The position numbers were made by a program, and so were the translations under genes. A stretch of 28,330 bases of DNA. It comes from an uncultured Streptococcus sp. Lineage in GTDB: Bacteria; Bacillota; Bacilli; Lactobacillales; Streptococcaceae. How positions within the stretch are numbered: the first letter of the stretch is position 1; each line of letters opens with the position of its first letter. Under the pieces are notes generated by a model. That model was given only the letters and a program-made list of their open reading frames with translations. It had not been told where the DNA came from and searched no databases. Location of the stretch: assembly GCF_905372115.1 (NCBI RefSeq), contig NZ_CAJPNR010000024.1, forward strand, positions 1 through 28,330, written 5' to 3'. Positions 15,483-23,720 of the stretch are shown here, one piece after another.

Positions 15483-15556
15483 GATGAATACCTCCTCTTA
15501 GATTCTTGTATTCGTTTAGCCGGCTAGTTGTGATCAGTTACTAAACATACTTTACT

Positions 15557-15585
15557 ATTCTATATGATTCTGGGGCTTTTGTCAA
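15557..15585 (-). promoter_or_regulatory. Promoter of rpmH
   Basis: Minus strand: TTGACA (15585-15580), 17 bases, TAGAAT (15562-15557). Confidence 0.85.
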
Positions 15586-15620
15586 TACTTACTTAAATAA
15601 CTTTCTCTTTGTAAACGTAA

Positions 15621-16253
15621 TCACAAGGTGCGAGTCGCTTCATAAAAGGGAATCAAGGCTGTCATGGCCTCCTGCAGCTGGGACAGCACCTGCTCTCTTG
15701 AAGCAGCCTGAGAAAGGGGAACATCGTATTTGACTAAGACCTTACGAACCTGACCGGCTGCTAGCTGCTGAGTAAGGAGCTGGCGATTTTCCTCAGTACC
15801 TTCAAAGCGCTGACTCACACCATCTATCTGAGCAAAATAGTAAGCTGGCGGCTGAATAGGTAGCTCCAATACCCGATTTTGCTTGCTGAGACTGTGCTCA
15901 TCTTTCTTGCGCTCCATGAAGCTCACCTCTAGCGACACTCCAAAATCTTCTGCAGTTCCATACAAGCGCAGGGCAAACATCGGTTCTGTGATTTCCCCAT
16001 AGCCTTTAAGATAATTCCAAAAATGGGGCCGCAGTATCTGTGCCTGATTCATCCACTGGCTGGTTCGCTCCAAGGTCAGCTTGGGATAGAGACTCTGAAA
16101 ATCCTTGACCAAGTCCGCAAACTCCTTGCGTGCCGCCTGACCTTTAGCTCTCAACTCCAACATAGACTCACGCAGCTGCCCTACCTTATCTGGAGATATA
16201 TACTTAGCCCCTTGATGAGGCAGATAACTTTCAATAGCTGGAAAAAGTGACAT
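15621..16253 (-). CDS. Conserved-looking protein of unknown function between jag and rpmH
   Basis: I do not recognise this 210-residue protein with confidence; the pattern recalls the uncharacterised HI_0552-type family. It has no signal peptide or membrane segment. It is mixed alpha/beta, with a charged helical first third (ESMLELRAKGQAARKEFADLVKDF), an aromatic stretch (QILRPHFWNYLKGYGEITEPMFALRLYG), then strand-rich sequence (VSLEVSFMERKK; PAYYFAQIDGVSQRFEGTEENR) and a C-terminal helix. AAAGGA lies six bases before the ATG. It follows the jag terminator, and no terminator is visible between it and the rpmH promoter, so its transcript may continue into rpmH. Confidence 0.75.
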   Translation of the reverse strand: MSLFPAIESYLPHQGAKYISPDKVGQLRESMLELRAKGQAARKEFADLVKDFQSLYPKLTLERTSQWMNQAQILRPHFWNYLKGYGEITEPMFALRLYGTAEDFGVSLEVSFMERKKDEHSLSKQNRVLELPIQPPAYYFAQIDGVSQRFEGTEENRQLLTQQLAAGQVRKVLVKYDVPLSQAASREQVLSQLQEAMTALIPFYEATRTL

Positions 16254-16273
16254 AAAAAATCCTTTCTATATGC

Positions 16274-16299
16274 AAAAACCAGCATCTCTGCTGGCTTTC
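16274..16299 (-). terminator. Terminator of the rnpA-yidC-jag operon
   Basis: Minus strand GCCAGCA-GAGA-TGCTGGT followed by TTTTT. The stem lies within 30 bases of the jag stop codon. Confidence 0.88.
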
Positions 16300-16302
16300 T
16301 TT

Positions 16303-17328
16303 TTATTCGCTGTCAATATCCACAACGACATAGCGGTTAGGCTCGTCGCCTTCGGAATAGCTAGTCACGCCATCAATGCGAGAGATGATGCGGTGGATAA
16401 TTTTGCGCTCGCTGTTAGACATAGGGTCTGTGTGCTGACCGCGTCGGTCTTCCAAAGCCCTCTGAGCCAGTTTCTGCGCATAGCTTTGCAGCACTTCAGC
16501 CCGATGCTCAACATAGTCATTGACATTAATGGAAATATAGAAGCTCTTAGAATATTGGTTATAAAGATAGTTTTGCGCCAATAGCTGCAGAGCTTTCAAG
16601 ACTTTTCCGTGGTAGCCAATCACGCGCCCCGGTTCATTGGTATCAATCTGCATGTTGATAGTTCGGCGGTTGTGGCTGCTGGAAATGCCCGCTTCAACAT
16701 CCATCTCATCAACAATTTTCTGAACATAGTTCGTTACGTTTTCAACTACTTCTTCAATATCGTAGTCTGCTTCGACTTGGATGCCTAAATCTGCAAAAGA
16801 GCTTTCTTCTGTTTCTGTTGGCTCAGCCTTGTCTTTAGCCGCTTGTTCAAAAGAGATAACCTTGCTATCGTCCGCTTCTGCTTGAGCAACTGCCTCATCA
16901 ATAGCTTGGTTGGTCTTGAGAAGGTCAATGGTACCCGTCTCTTCTAAAATCGTATTGGCTTGCTTGTCATTTTTGAGAATTTCAGCCTTGACCTCATCTG
17001 AGATAACTTCGCCTTCTCCTTCGACCTTCTTGATGGCAGCTACCACACGGCCCAAATCAACCGTTGCTTCACTGACAGACTGCACAGGCTCATTCTGAGC
17101 ATTAATCTCTTCGGGAACACCTTTTACAGCCTTTTGATTGGCCTTGACAACTGTCGTCTCAGCAATCGGCTCGACATCCACCTGAGCTGGCTTCTTGCCA
17201 AACAAGCCTAAAAAGCCTTTTTTCTCACGTGAAATAACAGTGATATGCGCTCTCATACGTGGAATATCCAACGTTTTCAAACCATTTTGAATGGCTTCTT
17301 CAACACTTGCTCCTGTAAAAATAACCAT
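16303..17328 (-). CDS. jag: Jag/EloR (KhpB) RNA-binding cell-elongation regulator
   Basis: A 341-residue protein with the three expected domains. The Jag N-terminal domain spans ~1-52 (MVIFTGASVEEAIQNGLKTL, then KKGFLGLFGKKPAQVDV). A long acidic, low-complexity linker follows at ~55-185. The KH-II domain contains GRVIGYHGKVLKALQLL, and the R3H domain contains HRAEVLQSYAQKLAQRALE and ends in NRYVVVDIDSE. In pneumococcus EloR/KhpB pairs with KhpA, is phosphorylated by StkP and controls peripheral peptidoglycan synthesis; a similar role is inferred here. The linker holds several Thr residues that could be phosphorylated. It is the third gene of the rnpA-yidC-jag operon, with GAAGGAGG before the ATG. 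Confidence 0.96.
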   Translation of the reverse strand: MVIFTGASVEEAIQNGLKTLDIPRMRAHITVISREKKGFLGLFGKKPAQVDVEPIAETTVVKANQKAVKGVPEEINAQNEPVQSVSEATVDLGRVVAAIKKVEGEGEVISDEVKAEILKNDKQANTILEETGTIDLLKTNQAIDEAVAQAEADDSKVISFEQAAKDKAEPTETEESSFADLGIQVEADYDIEEVVENVTNYVQKIVDEMDVEAGISSSHNRRTINMQIDTNEPGRVIGYHGKVLKALQLLAQNYLYNQYSKSFYISINVNDYVEHRAEVLQSYAQKLAQRALEDRRGQHTDPMSNSERKIIHRIISRIDGVTSYSEGDEPNRYVVVDIDSE

Positions 17329-17349
17329 TGCAAGAGTCCTCCTTCTTAC

Positions 17350-18165
17350 TTACTTTTTCTTTTTCTGTGCTTTTTTCAGGGCACGTTTCTTTTTCTGTTC
17401 CAATTGACGCTCTGACCGTTCCTTAGCTTCCCGCTCGGCAATGATTTTAAAAGGATTGCTCAACAGCAAAGTCTGAACCACCTGATAAGCATTTGAGACC
17501 GCCCAGTAGAGGGCTACCCCACTCGCTGCATAGAAGGCAAAAAAGAAAATCGCAACTGGCAACAGGTACATCATGACTGTCATCCCGCCATTTCTCTCAG
17601 GCAAGGCTTTGTTTGAAAGCCACGTACTGAGGAAAGTGAAGAGAGCCGCTAACAGCGGAAGAATAAAGGTCGGATCTGTCGCTCCAAGATTGAGCCAGAG
17701 GAAGTGACCTGTCTTCATAAAATCAACCCGAGTCAGGGCTTGAAACAGAGCCAAGAGCACTGGCATCTGGATAAAGAGCGGAATGAATGAAGCATAAGGA
17801 TTGACACCCATTTCCTTGTAGAGCTTTTGAGTTTCCTCAGCCAAGGCTGTTCTACTCTCCATGTCCTTACCAGGATACTTTTCCTGCAGTTGCTTGATAT
17901 GCGGCTGTACTTCCTGCAGCTTGCGCGAAGAAGTCGTCTGGAATTGGAAGACCGGCAGGAGAACCGTCCGGATAATCAAGGTAAAGAGAATAATCCCAAT
18001 CCCCTTGCTTCCACCAAAGGATAGAAAACGAATGGTGTCGGCAAAGAAATAGACCAGCTTCTCCCAGAAGCCATTTGAATCGGCCGTTACTTGACTGGTT
18101 CCGCAGGCTGTGAGAAAGAGCAGCGAGACAACCAGCAAAATCCCTAATTTACTTTTCTGTTTCAC
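17350..18165 (-). CDS. yidC: Membrane protein insertase YidC/OxaA, lipoprotein form
   Basis: YidC inserts membrane proteins alone or with SecYEG. The 271-residue protein starts with a lipoprotein signal (LGILLVVSLLFLTAC, lipobox LTAC), typical of Gram-positive YidC, followed by five membrane segments. The conserved hydrophilic-groove Arg is in TLIIRTVLLPVFQ. The C terminus is very basic (QKKKRALKKAQKKKK), as in proteins that touch the ribosome. The start is taken as GTG 18165-18163, because AAGGA lies seven bases upstream and it gives a normal signal peptide; an ATG at 18195 would add ten residues with no site and a poor signal. It overlaps the rnpA end by 17 bases. Confidence 0.96.
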   Translation of the reverse strand: MKQKSKLGILLVVSLLFLTACGTSQVTADSNGFWEKLVYFFADTIRFLSFGGSKGIGIILFTLIIRTVLLPVFQFQTTSSRKLQEVQPHIKQLQEKYPGKDMESRTALAEETQKLYKEMGVNPYASFIPLFIQMPVLLALFQALTRVDFMKTGHFLWLNLGATDPTFILPLLAALFTFLSTWLSNKALPERNGGMTVMMYLLPVAIFFFAFYAASGVALYWAVSNAYQVVQTLLLSNPFKIIAEREAKERSERQLEQKKKRALKKAQKKKK

Positions 18166-18508
18166 AAATGAATCCTTCCTGATAAAGTTTAGCAATTTTT
18201 AATACATGCAATAAATTTTGTTCAACTTGGTGGTAGTCCAGCTCCTCTACTCCTTTGCGAGCAATAACGACGAAGTCTGCCTGGACTAACTGTTTCTGAT
18301 GTTGCATCAAGACATGGCGGATTTTTCTTTTAATACGATTACGAACTACTGCATTCCCCAGCTTTTTACTGACGGAAATTCCTACTCGAAAATGCTTTTG
18401 CTCTTTTTCTAACATGTAAACGACAAATTTTCGATTAGCAAAACTCTGTCCTCTTTTAAAAATCGCATTAAAATCTTTTTCGCTCTTGACGCGATAGTTT
18501 TTTCTCAA
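18149..18508 (-). CDS. rnpA: Ribonuclease P protein component
   Basis: The 119-residue protein subunit of RNase P, which helps the catalytic RNA remove 5' leaders of pre-tRNAs. It carries the family core: NYRVKSEKDFNAIFKRG at the N terminus, FRVGISVSKKLGNAVVRNRIKR with the RNR motif, and DFVVIARKGV near the C terminus. The start is a TTG (18508-18506), with GGAG seven bases upstream and the family's usual N terminus. Its promoter is strong. The end overlaps yidC. Confidence 0.97.
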   Translation of the reverse strand: MRKNYRVKSEKDFNAIFKRGQSFANRKFVVYMLEKEQKHFRVGISVSKKLGNAVVRNRIKRKIRHVLMQHQKQLVQADFVVIARKGVEELDYHQVEQNLLHVLKIAKLYQEGFICETEK

Positions 18509-18538
18509 AACTCAACTCCATCCACCAAAATTATATCT

Positions 18539-18566
18539 ATTATACCATATTTTTCGAAAATGCCAA
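18539..18566 (-). promoter_or_regulatory. Promoter of the rnpA-yidC-jag operon
   Basis: Minus strand: TTGGCA (18566-18561), 16 bases, TATAAT (18544-18539) with an extended TGG. It lies 30 bases before the rnpA start. Confidence 0.85.
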
Positions 18567-18616
18567 TAAGTCCTGCTATGACGCTGTTTTTGCAAATATT
18601 TAAAAGGTTGATTTGC

Positions 18617-18644
18617 TTAAAAAAAACCGCAATTTCCTTGCGGT
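18617..18644 (-). terminator. Terminator of argGH
   Basis: Minus strand ACCGCAA / TTGCGGT stem with a four- to five-base loop and a T8 tail, 13 bases past the argH stop codon. Confidence 0.92.
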
Positions 18645-18656
18645 GTTCCCTATATC

Positions 18657-20042
18657 TTATTCCTTTTCCAGCTGTTTCTTAGCCCGTTCCAACTCCTGAC
18701 GGATCTGTGCAAATCCAGTCCCGCCAAGGGAATTCCGCTTTTGTACAGCGGTCTGCGACTCAAGCGCTTGATAAATATCTTCCTCAATCAGCGACGACAC
18801 TTCCTGATAGCGGCTCAGCGGAATATCCTGTAGATAATAGCCTGCCTTGCTGCATTCCAGCACCAACTTTCCGACAATCTCATGGGCTTCTCGGAAAGGC
18901 AGTCCTTTTTTGGCCAGATAGTCAGCTAATTCTGTCGCATTGGAGAAATCCTGCTGAGTTGAAACCAGCATTTTTTCTTTGTTTACTGTCATACTAGACA
19001 GCATACCCGCCATAATATCCAGCGACTTCTGGATAGTATCTACTGTATCGAACATGCCTTCCTTGTCTTCCTGCAGGTCCTTATTATAGGCCAAGGGCAG
19101 GGATTTCATAACCGTCAGAAGACTGAAGAGATGGCCATAGATCCGGCCGCTCTTGCCTCGAATCAGCTCCGCCATGTCCGGATTTTTCTTTTGCGGCATG
19201 ATGGAAGATCCTGTACTAAAGGTATCTGATAAGCTGACAAAGCCATATTCATAGCTGCACCAGTTAATCAGCTCCTCGCAGAGACGAGACAGATGCATGA
19301 TGAGAATACTGCTGTTAGATAGAAACTCCAGGATAAAATCTCGATCACTGACCGCATCCAAAGAATTGTGGTAAATGCCTTTGAAGCCCAATAAATCAGC
19401 CGTCAGCTCCCTGTCAATTGGAAACGTTGTCCCCGCCAGAGCCGCTGCTCCTAAAGGAGACAAATCTGTATGCTCTAGATTAAAAGCAAAGCGCTGACTA
19501 TCTCGGCTGAACATCTGATAATAGGCCAGCAGATGATGGGCAAAGCTAATCGGCTGGGCATGCTGCAGATGGGTATAGCCTGGCATGATGGTCTCTACAT
19601 GCTCTTCTGCCAAATCCAGCAGCACCTGACGCAGATTCAAGAGTTTATCCGCAATCTGACCGAGCTGATCCTTGAGATAAAGGTGCATATCTGTCGCCAC
19701 CTGGTCATTACGGGAGCGAGCCGTATGGAGCTTACCAGCTACTGGCCCAATCTCCTCGGTCAGAAGAGCCTCCATATTCATATGAATATCTTCATTACGC
19801 ACATCAAACTCAAGCTCTCCAGACTCATGACGCGCCAACAGCTTTTCCAAGCCTGCCTGAATAGCAGCCACTTCCTCTGGAGCAATAATTCCTGTCCGCC
19901 CCAACATTTTGACATGGGCGAGGCTGCCCTGCAGATCATAGAGAGCCAGACGATAGTCAAAGCCGACGCTGGCGCCAAATTCCTCTACCCAGCCTTCCAG
20001 AGAGGCTTCAAAACGTCCGCCCCACAGTTTATGATTCGCCAT
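18657..20042 (-). CDS. argH: Argininosuccinate lyase
   Basis: ArgH splits argininosuccinate into arginine and fumarate, the last step of arginine synthesis. The 461-residue length is standard. Motifs of the fumarase/aspartase superfamily are complete: TARSRNDQVATDMHLYLKD near residue 108, GYTHLQHAQPISF near 155, and the signature loop GSSIMPQKKNPD with the catalytic Ser near 275. It follows argG by 14 bases and shares its promoter and terminator. Confidence 0.98.
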   Translation of the reverse strand: MANHKLWGGRFEASLEGWVEEFGASVGFDYRLALYDLQGSLAHVKMLGRTGIIAPEEVAAIQAGLEKLLARHESGELEFDVRNEDIHMNMEALLTEEIGPVAGKLHTARSRNDQVATDMHLYLKDQLGQIADKLLNLRQVLLDLAEEHVETIMPGYTHLQHAQPISFAHHLLAYYQMFSRDSQRFAFNLEHTDLSPLGAAALAGTTFPIDRELTADLLGFKGIYHNSLDAVSDRDFILEFLSNSSILIMHLSRLCEELINWCSYEYGFVSLSDTFSTGSSIMPQKKNPDMAELIRGKSGRIYGHLFSLLTVMKSLPLAYNKDLQEDKEGMFDTVDTIQKSLDIMAGMLSSMTVNKEKMLVSTQQDFSNATELADYLAKKGLPFREAHEIVGKLVLECSKAGYYLQDIPLSRYQEVSSLIEEDIYQALESQTAVQKRNSLGGTGFAQIRQELERAKKQLEKE

Positions 20043-20056
20043 AGGAAAGCCCCTTT

Positions 20057-21256
20057 CTATTTGTCTTTGTGAGCCTGAACCTCTGCATGAACCTTAGATG
20101 GAAGCCCCCACAGCTTGATAAAGCCAATCGCAGCATCCTGGTCAAAAGTATCTGCACTGGTATAGGTAGCCAGACTTTCATCGTAAAGAGAATTGTCAGA
20201 CTTACGCGCTACGACTGTCGCAGATCCCTTATAAAGCTTCACCTTAGCTGTGCCATTGACCACCTGCTGGGTGGACTTAAGGTAGGCAATCAGGGCTTCT
20301 GTCGCTGGATTAAACCAGAGACCATTATAGATGAGATTAGACAGCTCATTTTCGATAATCGGCTTGAAATGAGCCAATTCTCTGACTAGAGTCAGATCCT
20401 CAATTTCCTTGTGGGCAGCCAAGAGAGTCACCGCCCCAGGGCATTCATAGATTTCCCGAGACTTAATCCCTACCAGACGATTTTCCACATGGTCAATCCG
20501 ACCAACACCGTGTTGTCCAGCTAGGTCATTTAGCTCAAGAATCAAGTCCGCCAACTTCATCTTTCTACCATCTAAAGCAACTGGCACGCCAGCTTCAAAG
20601 TCAATATTTACATAGACTGGGCTGTCTGGTGCTGCTTCTGGCGTAACTGTCAAATCATAGGCGTCTTCCGGTGCTTCATTCCAAGGATTTTCCAAGACAC
20701 CACACTCGTTGGCCCGTCCCCAAAGGTTTTGATCGACTGAGTAAGGGCTATCCAGATCTGCAGGAATTGGCACACCATTAGCTTTAGCATAATTGATTTC
20801 TTCTTCCCTAGACCATTTCCATTCCCGAACCGGAGCGATGACCTTGAGACTGGGATCTAAGGATGCGATAGCGACTTCAAAACGTACCTGATCGTTTCCT
20901 TTTCCCGTACAGCCATGGGCAATGGTCGTCGCCCCTGTCTTGTGGGCAATTTCAACCAATTTCTTAGAAATCAAAGGGCGGCTCAGAGCGGACACTAGAG
21001 GATATTTTCGTTCGTAGAAGGTGTGTCCTTGCAGAGCAACCAAGACGTAGTCTTCCGCAAACTCGTCTTTAACATCAATAACATGTGATTCGATAGCGCC
21101 AACTTTCAGCGCCTTGTCATGAATGAAATCCAAATCATTTCCTTCACCTACGTCCATACAGACCGCGATCACATCATAATCCTTGTCCAGCCAAGTAATG
21201 GCCACCGAAGTGTCCAAGCCGCCAGAATACGCTAAAATGACTTTCTCTTTAACCAT
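20057..21256 (-). CDS. argG: Argininosuccinate synthase
   Basis: ArgG joins citrulline and aspartate using ATP. The 399-residue protein has the N-type ATP pyrophosphatase P-loop AYSGGLDTSVAITWL at its start, IAHGCTGKGNDQVRFE near residue 115, REWKWSREEEI and SPYSVDQNLWGR, all typical of the family. GAGGT lies about seven bases before the ATG. It is first in argGH, with ARG-box-like palindromes upstream. No other biosynthesis genes (argF, carAB, argJ) are in the window, so citrulline must come from elsewhere, for example from arginine deiminase metabolism or import. Confidence 0.98.
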   Translation of the reverse strand: MVKEKVILAYSGGLDTSVAITWLDKDYDVIAVCMDVGEGNDLDFIHDKALKVGAIESHVIDVKDEFAEDYVLVALQGHTFYERKYPLVSALSRPLISKKLVEIAHKTGATTIAHGCTGKGNDQVRFEVAIASLDPSLKVIAPVREWKWSREEEINYAKANGVPIPADLDSPYSVDQNLWGRANECGVLENPWNEAPEDAYDLTVTPEAAPDSPVYVNIDFEAGVPVALDGRKMKLADLILELNDLAGQHGVGRIDHVENRLVGIKSREIYECPGAVTLLAAHKEIEDLTLVRELAHFKPIIENELSNLIYNGLWFNPATEALIAYLKSTQQVVNGTAKVKLYKGSATVVARKSDNSLYDESLATYTSADTFDQDAAIGFIKLWGLPSKVHAEVQAHKDK

Positions 21257-21293
21257 GCGATTACCTCTATCCTTCTACATTTTATTTTTAAAC

Positions 21294-21322
21294 ATTCTAC
21301 TGTATGAAAATGCGAATGTCAA
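21294..21322 (-). promoter_or_regulatory. Promoter of argGH
   Basis: Minus strand: TTGACA (21322-21317), 17 bases, TAGAAT (21299-21294), about 38 bases before the argG ATG. Confidence 0.85.
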
Positions 21323-21328
21323 GAGGAA

Positions 21329-21346
21329 ATTTAATATTTATTAAAA
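21329..21346. promoter_or_regulatory. ARG-box-like site 1, proximal
   Basis: The minus strand fits wNTnAATwwwwATTnANw in all fixed positions (core TTAATAAATATTAA). It lies seven bases upstream of the -35 box, where ArgR/AhrC-type hexamers could act. The G and C of the E. coli consensus arms are replaced by T and A. Confidence 0.5.
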
Positions 21347-21357
21347 TAAAAGCGTTT

Positions 21358-21375
21358 TATCAATTTTTATTCAAA
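21358..21375. promoter_or_regulatory. ARG-box-like site 2, distal
   Basis: Minus strand TTTGAATAAAAATTGATA: one perfect TGAAT half-site and an ATTGA half-site at ARG-box spacing. Its centre is 29 bases, close to three helical turns, from site 1, so both could face one regulator complex. Confidence 0.55.
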
Positions 21376-21401
21376 ATCAATATATTATATACTGGACTCA
21401 A

Positions 21402-21436
21402 AATAAGAAAAAAAGAGTCTGTCAAGACTCCTTATT
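21402..21436 (-). terminator. Terminator of the DUF6287 lipoprotein gene
   Basis: Minus strand GAGTCT-TGAC-AGACTC followed by a T7 run. An outer AATAAG/CTTATT repeat extends it. It overlaps the stop codon of the lipoprotein gene. Confidence 0.88.
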
Positions 21437-22067
21437 TTACGCGGTAAAAAACATCGGGATGTTCGGAAACGCTTTGGGTGATGATGAAACGATCTTGGCT
21501 GGTATCAGTCGGATCCGTTCCATTGACAGTCTCCCCAGCTGGCAGACCCTTTCCTGCTGGAATTATAAGAAAAGCAGCACCGGTTTGGTTTTTCCAACGA
21601 ATCCCTGCTCGGTAAATCCCATTTTCATCTGGCCCAGAGTAATCTCCTGTCTCAAGCTTGGCAACATCTGACTCGATACCAGACGCATCGAATGTATAAC
21701 TGTTCCCTTTGGCATCCTGCCAAGTACCAATCATACTAGAAAAATCTCCAGAAGCAATAGCCTTCATATCCAAACTAGAAGTTGACGCCGTCTCTTTCTC
21801 TCCTTTGCTAGTTTCCTGGGCAGACTTTTCAGCTTCAGTTTCCGAATTCTTCTGAGAGCCAGCATCAGAAGCTTCTTGACTATCCGCGTCGCCAGAAAGT
21901 TCGCTCGAATTGCTCTCTCTTTCAGGCTTTTTAGAAGATGCAGAACTAGTCGAACTTGCTTTAGAATTGTTGGAAGCAGGGGTCGTCTGCTCTTTCTTTT
22001 GGTTACAGGTTACTAGCACGAGTAAGGCTGCTAGTCCTACAACAAAGATGATGATCCATTTTTTCAT
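21432..22067 (-). CDS. DUF6287-type lipoprotein with Ser/Glu-rich linker
   Basis: A 211-residue secreted or membrane-attached protein. Residues 1-21 are a signal peptide ending in LVTC; the Thr at -1 is unusual for a lipobox, so lipidation is probable but not certain. Residues ~22-97 are a low-complexity linker rich in Ser, Lys, Glu and Thr. The C-terminal ~110 residues hold a domain starting LDMKAIASGDFSSMIGTWQDAKGNSYTF, which resembles DUF6287, common in streptococcal lipoproteins. Function is unknown. GGGGA lies before the ATG. It lies between gltX and argG, with terminators on both sides. Confidence 0.82.
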   Translation of the reverse strand: MKKWIIIFVVGLAALLVLVTCNQKKEQTTPASNNSKASSTSSASSKKPERESNSSELSGDADSQEASDAGSQKNSETEAEKSAQETSKGEKETASTSSLDMKAIASGDFSSMIGTWQDAKGNSYTFDASGIESDVAKLETGDYSGPDENGIYRAGIRWKNQTGAAFLIIPAGKGLPAGETVNGTDPTDTSQDRFIITQSVSEHPDVFYRVK

Positions 22068-22125
22068 TTTTATCCCCTTAAGGTATTTTCTTATTACAAT
22101 TGTGACATAAAAACAAAAATTTGCA

Positions 22126-22153
22126 AAGTAAAAACCAGTTTTCGAGCTGGTTT
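22126..22153 (-). terminator. Terminator of gltX
   Basis: Minus strand AAACCAG / CTGGTTT stem with an eight-base loop, followed by TTTACTTTG. Confidence 0.8.
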
Positions 22154-22156
22154 ATC

Positions 22157-23614
22157 TTATTGAATTTGATTTAGCATGTTTTCGATATGCTGGATGGATT
22201 TTTCGCGGCCTAATAGATAAATGGTATCTGGCAGCTCTGGTCCATGCATTTCACCAGAAACGGCAATCCGAATCGGCATAAAGAGATTTTTACCCTTGAT
22301 TCCTGTCTCTTTTTGGACAGCCTTGATTTGTGGGAAGATATTCTCCGTTACAAAATCTGCATCAGACATGGCTTCTAACTTTTCTTTGAAAGCTGTCAAC
22401 ACGGTCGGTACCGTTTCACCAGCCATGACCTCACGCTCTGCATCTGTCAACTCTGGAAAGTCCGCAAAGAAGAGGTCTGTCAGCGGCACAATCTCGTCTA
22501 CAGACTTCATTTGCGGTTTGTAGAGCTCTACGAGCTTTTCTGCCTTATCTGTCAAACGGCCCGCTTCTTCCAGGTATGGCTTAGCCAGAGCGAATATTGT
22601 GTCAAAATCCGCATTCTTGATGTATTCATTGTTCATCCAGTCCAGCTTCTTCTGGTCAAAAGCAGCTGGGGACTTGCTGAGACGTTTTTCATCAAAGAGC
22701 TCAATCAACTCTTGGCGAGAGAAAATCTCATGCTCGCCGCCAGGATTCCAGCCCAGCAGTGCAATAAAGTTAAAGACTGCTTCTGGCAGGTAGCCCTTCT
22801 TGCGATAATCCTCGATAAACTGCAAGGTATTGGTATCGCGCTTGGACAGTTTCTTGCCTGTTTCAGAGTTGATAATCAGGGTCATGTGCCCAAATTCTGG
22901 AGCTTCCCAGCCCAGAGCTTCATAAACCATGAGTTGCTTAGGCGTGTTGGCGATATGGTCATCTCCACGAATAACGTGTGAAATTTCCATCAGATGGTCA
23001 TCAATAACCACAGCAAAGTTGTAGGTTGGGTAGCCGTCTTTCTTCTGGATAACCCAGTCACCACCGATATTGCCGCCTTCAAACTCAATTTCGCCCTTGA
23101 CCATGTCAGTCCACTTATAGACACCAGCTTCATTTATAGCCAGACGAACCGTCGGAATGATGCCCGCTGCTTCGCGCTCAGCGATATAGGCTGCCTTTTC
23201 TTCCTCTGACATGCCTAGAAACTCATTGATATAACGAGGTGTTTCACCAGCTGCCTCCTGACGTTCGCGTTCAGCCGCTAATTCTTCCTCAGTTACATAG
23301 GACTTGTAAGCTAATCCTTTGTCCAAGAGTTCATTGACGTATTTTTGGTAAATATCCAAGCGCTCAGACTGACGGTAGTTTTCGTGAGTCTCAGGACTTT
23401 CATCCCAGTCAATACCCAGCCAGCGCAGGTTTTCTAGCTGAGAGCGTTCCCCGTCTTCTACATGGCGCTTGCGGTCAGTATCCTCGATACGGATAATGAA
23501 GGTTCCACCATGATGACGAGCATAGAGGTAGTTAAAGAGCGCAGTCCGCGCATTTCCGATGTGTAAAAGTCCAGTCGGACTTGGTGCATAACGCACTCGA
23601 ATCGCTTTTGTCAA
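22157..23614 (-). CDS. gltX: Glutamate-tRNA ligase
   Basis: GltX charges tRNA-Glu; in bacteria lacking GlnRS it also charges tRNA-Gln, which GatCAB then amidates. The 485-residue class Ib synthetase carries the HIGH motif in APSPTGLLHIGNARTALFN (residues ~10-28) and the KMSKS equivalent KLSKRDT near residue 257. FEGGNIGGDWVIQKKDGYPTYNFAVVIDDH identifies the GluRS core. The C-terminal anticodon-binding domain is complete. The start is TTG (23614-23612), with AGGAG nine bases upstream; family proteins begin MTKAIRVRYAPSPTG. It has its own promoter and terminator. No T-box leader is seen in the short upstream region. Confidence 0.98.
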   Translation of the reverse strand: MTKAIRVRYAPSPTGLLHIGNARTALFNYLYARHHGGTFIIRIEDTDRKRHVEDGERSQLENLRWLGIDWDESPETHENYRQSERLDIYQKYVNELLDKGLAYKSYVTEEELAAERERQEAAGETPRYINEFLGMSEEEKAAYIAEREAAGIIPTVRLAINEAGVYKWTDMVKGEIEFEGGNIGGDWVIQKKDGYPTYNFAVVIDDHLMEISHVIRGDDHIANTPKQLMVYEALGWEAPEFGHMTLIINSETGKKLSKRDTNTLQFIEDYRKKGYLPEAVFNFIALLGWNPGGEHEIFSRQELIELFDEKRLSKSPAAFDQKKLDWMNNEYIKNADFDTIFALAKPYLEEAGRLTDKAEKLVELYKPQMKSVDEIVPLTDLFFADFPELTDAEREVMAGETVPTVLTAFKEKLEAMSDADFVTENIFPQIKAVQKETGIKGKNLFMPIRIAVSGEMHGPELPDTIYLLGREKSIQHIENMLNQIQ

Positions 23615-23675
23615 AGTTCCATTCTCCTATTTGTATTTCGGGGAATCATTCCCACTCAGATTTTCAAACGTAATC

Positions 23676-23684
23676 ATTATATCA
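23676..23684 (-). promoter_or_regulatory. Extended -10 promoter of gltX
   Basis: Minus strand TGATATAAT, a perfect extended -10. The leader to the TTG start holds a 13-base palindrome, GGGAATGATTCCC (23641-23653), of unknown role. Confidence 0.65.
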
Positions 23685-23720
23685 TACTCTGAGGACAGAA
23701 TACGACTTTACAGTCTATTT

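Noticed and set aside
23615..23720. A T-box or other riboswitch upstream of gltX.
   Set aside because: The leader is only about 60 bases, with no T-box sequence, specifier stem or terminator.
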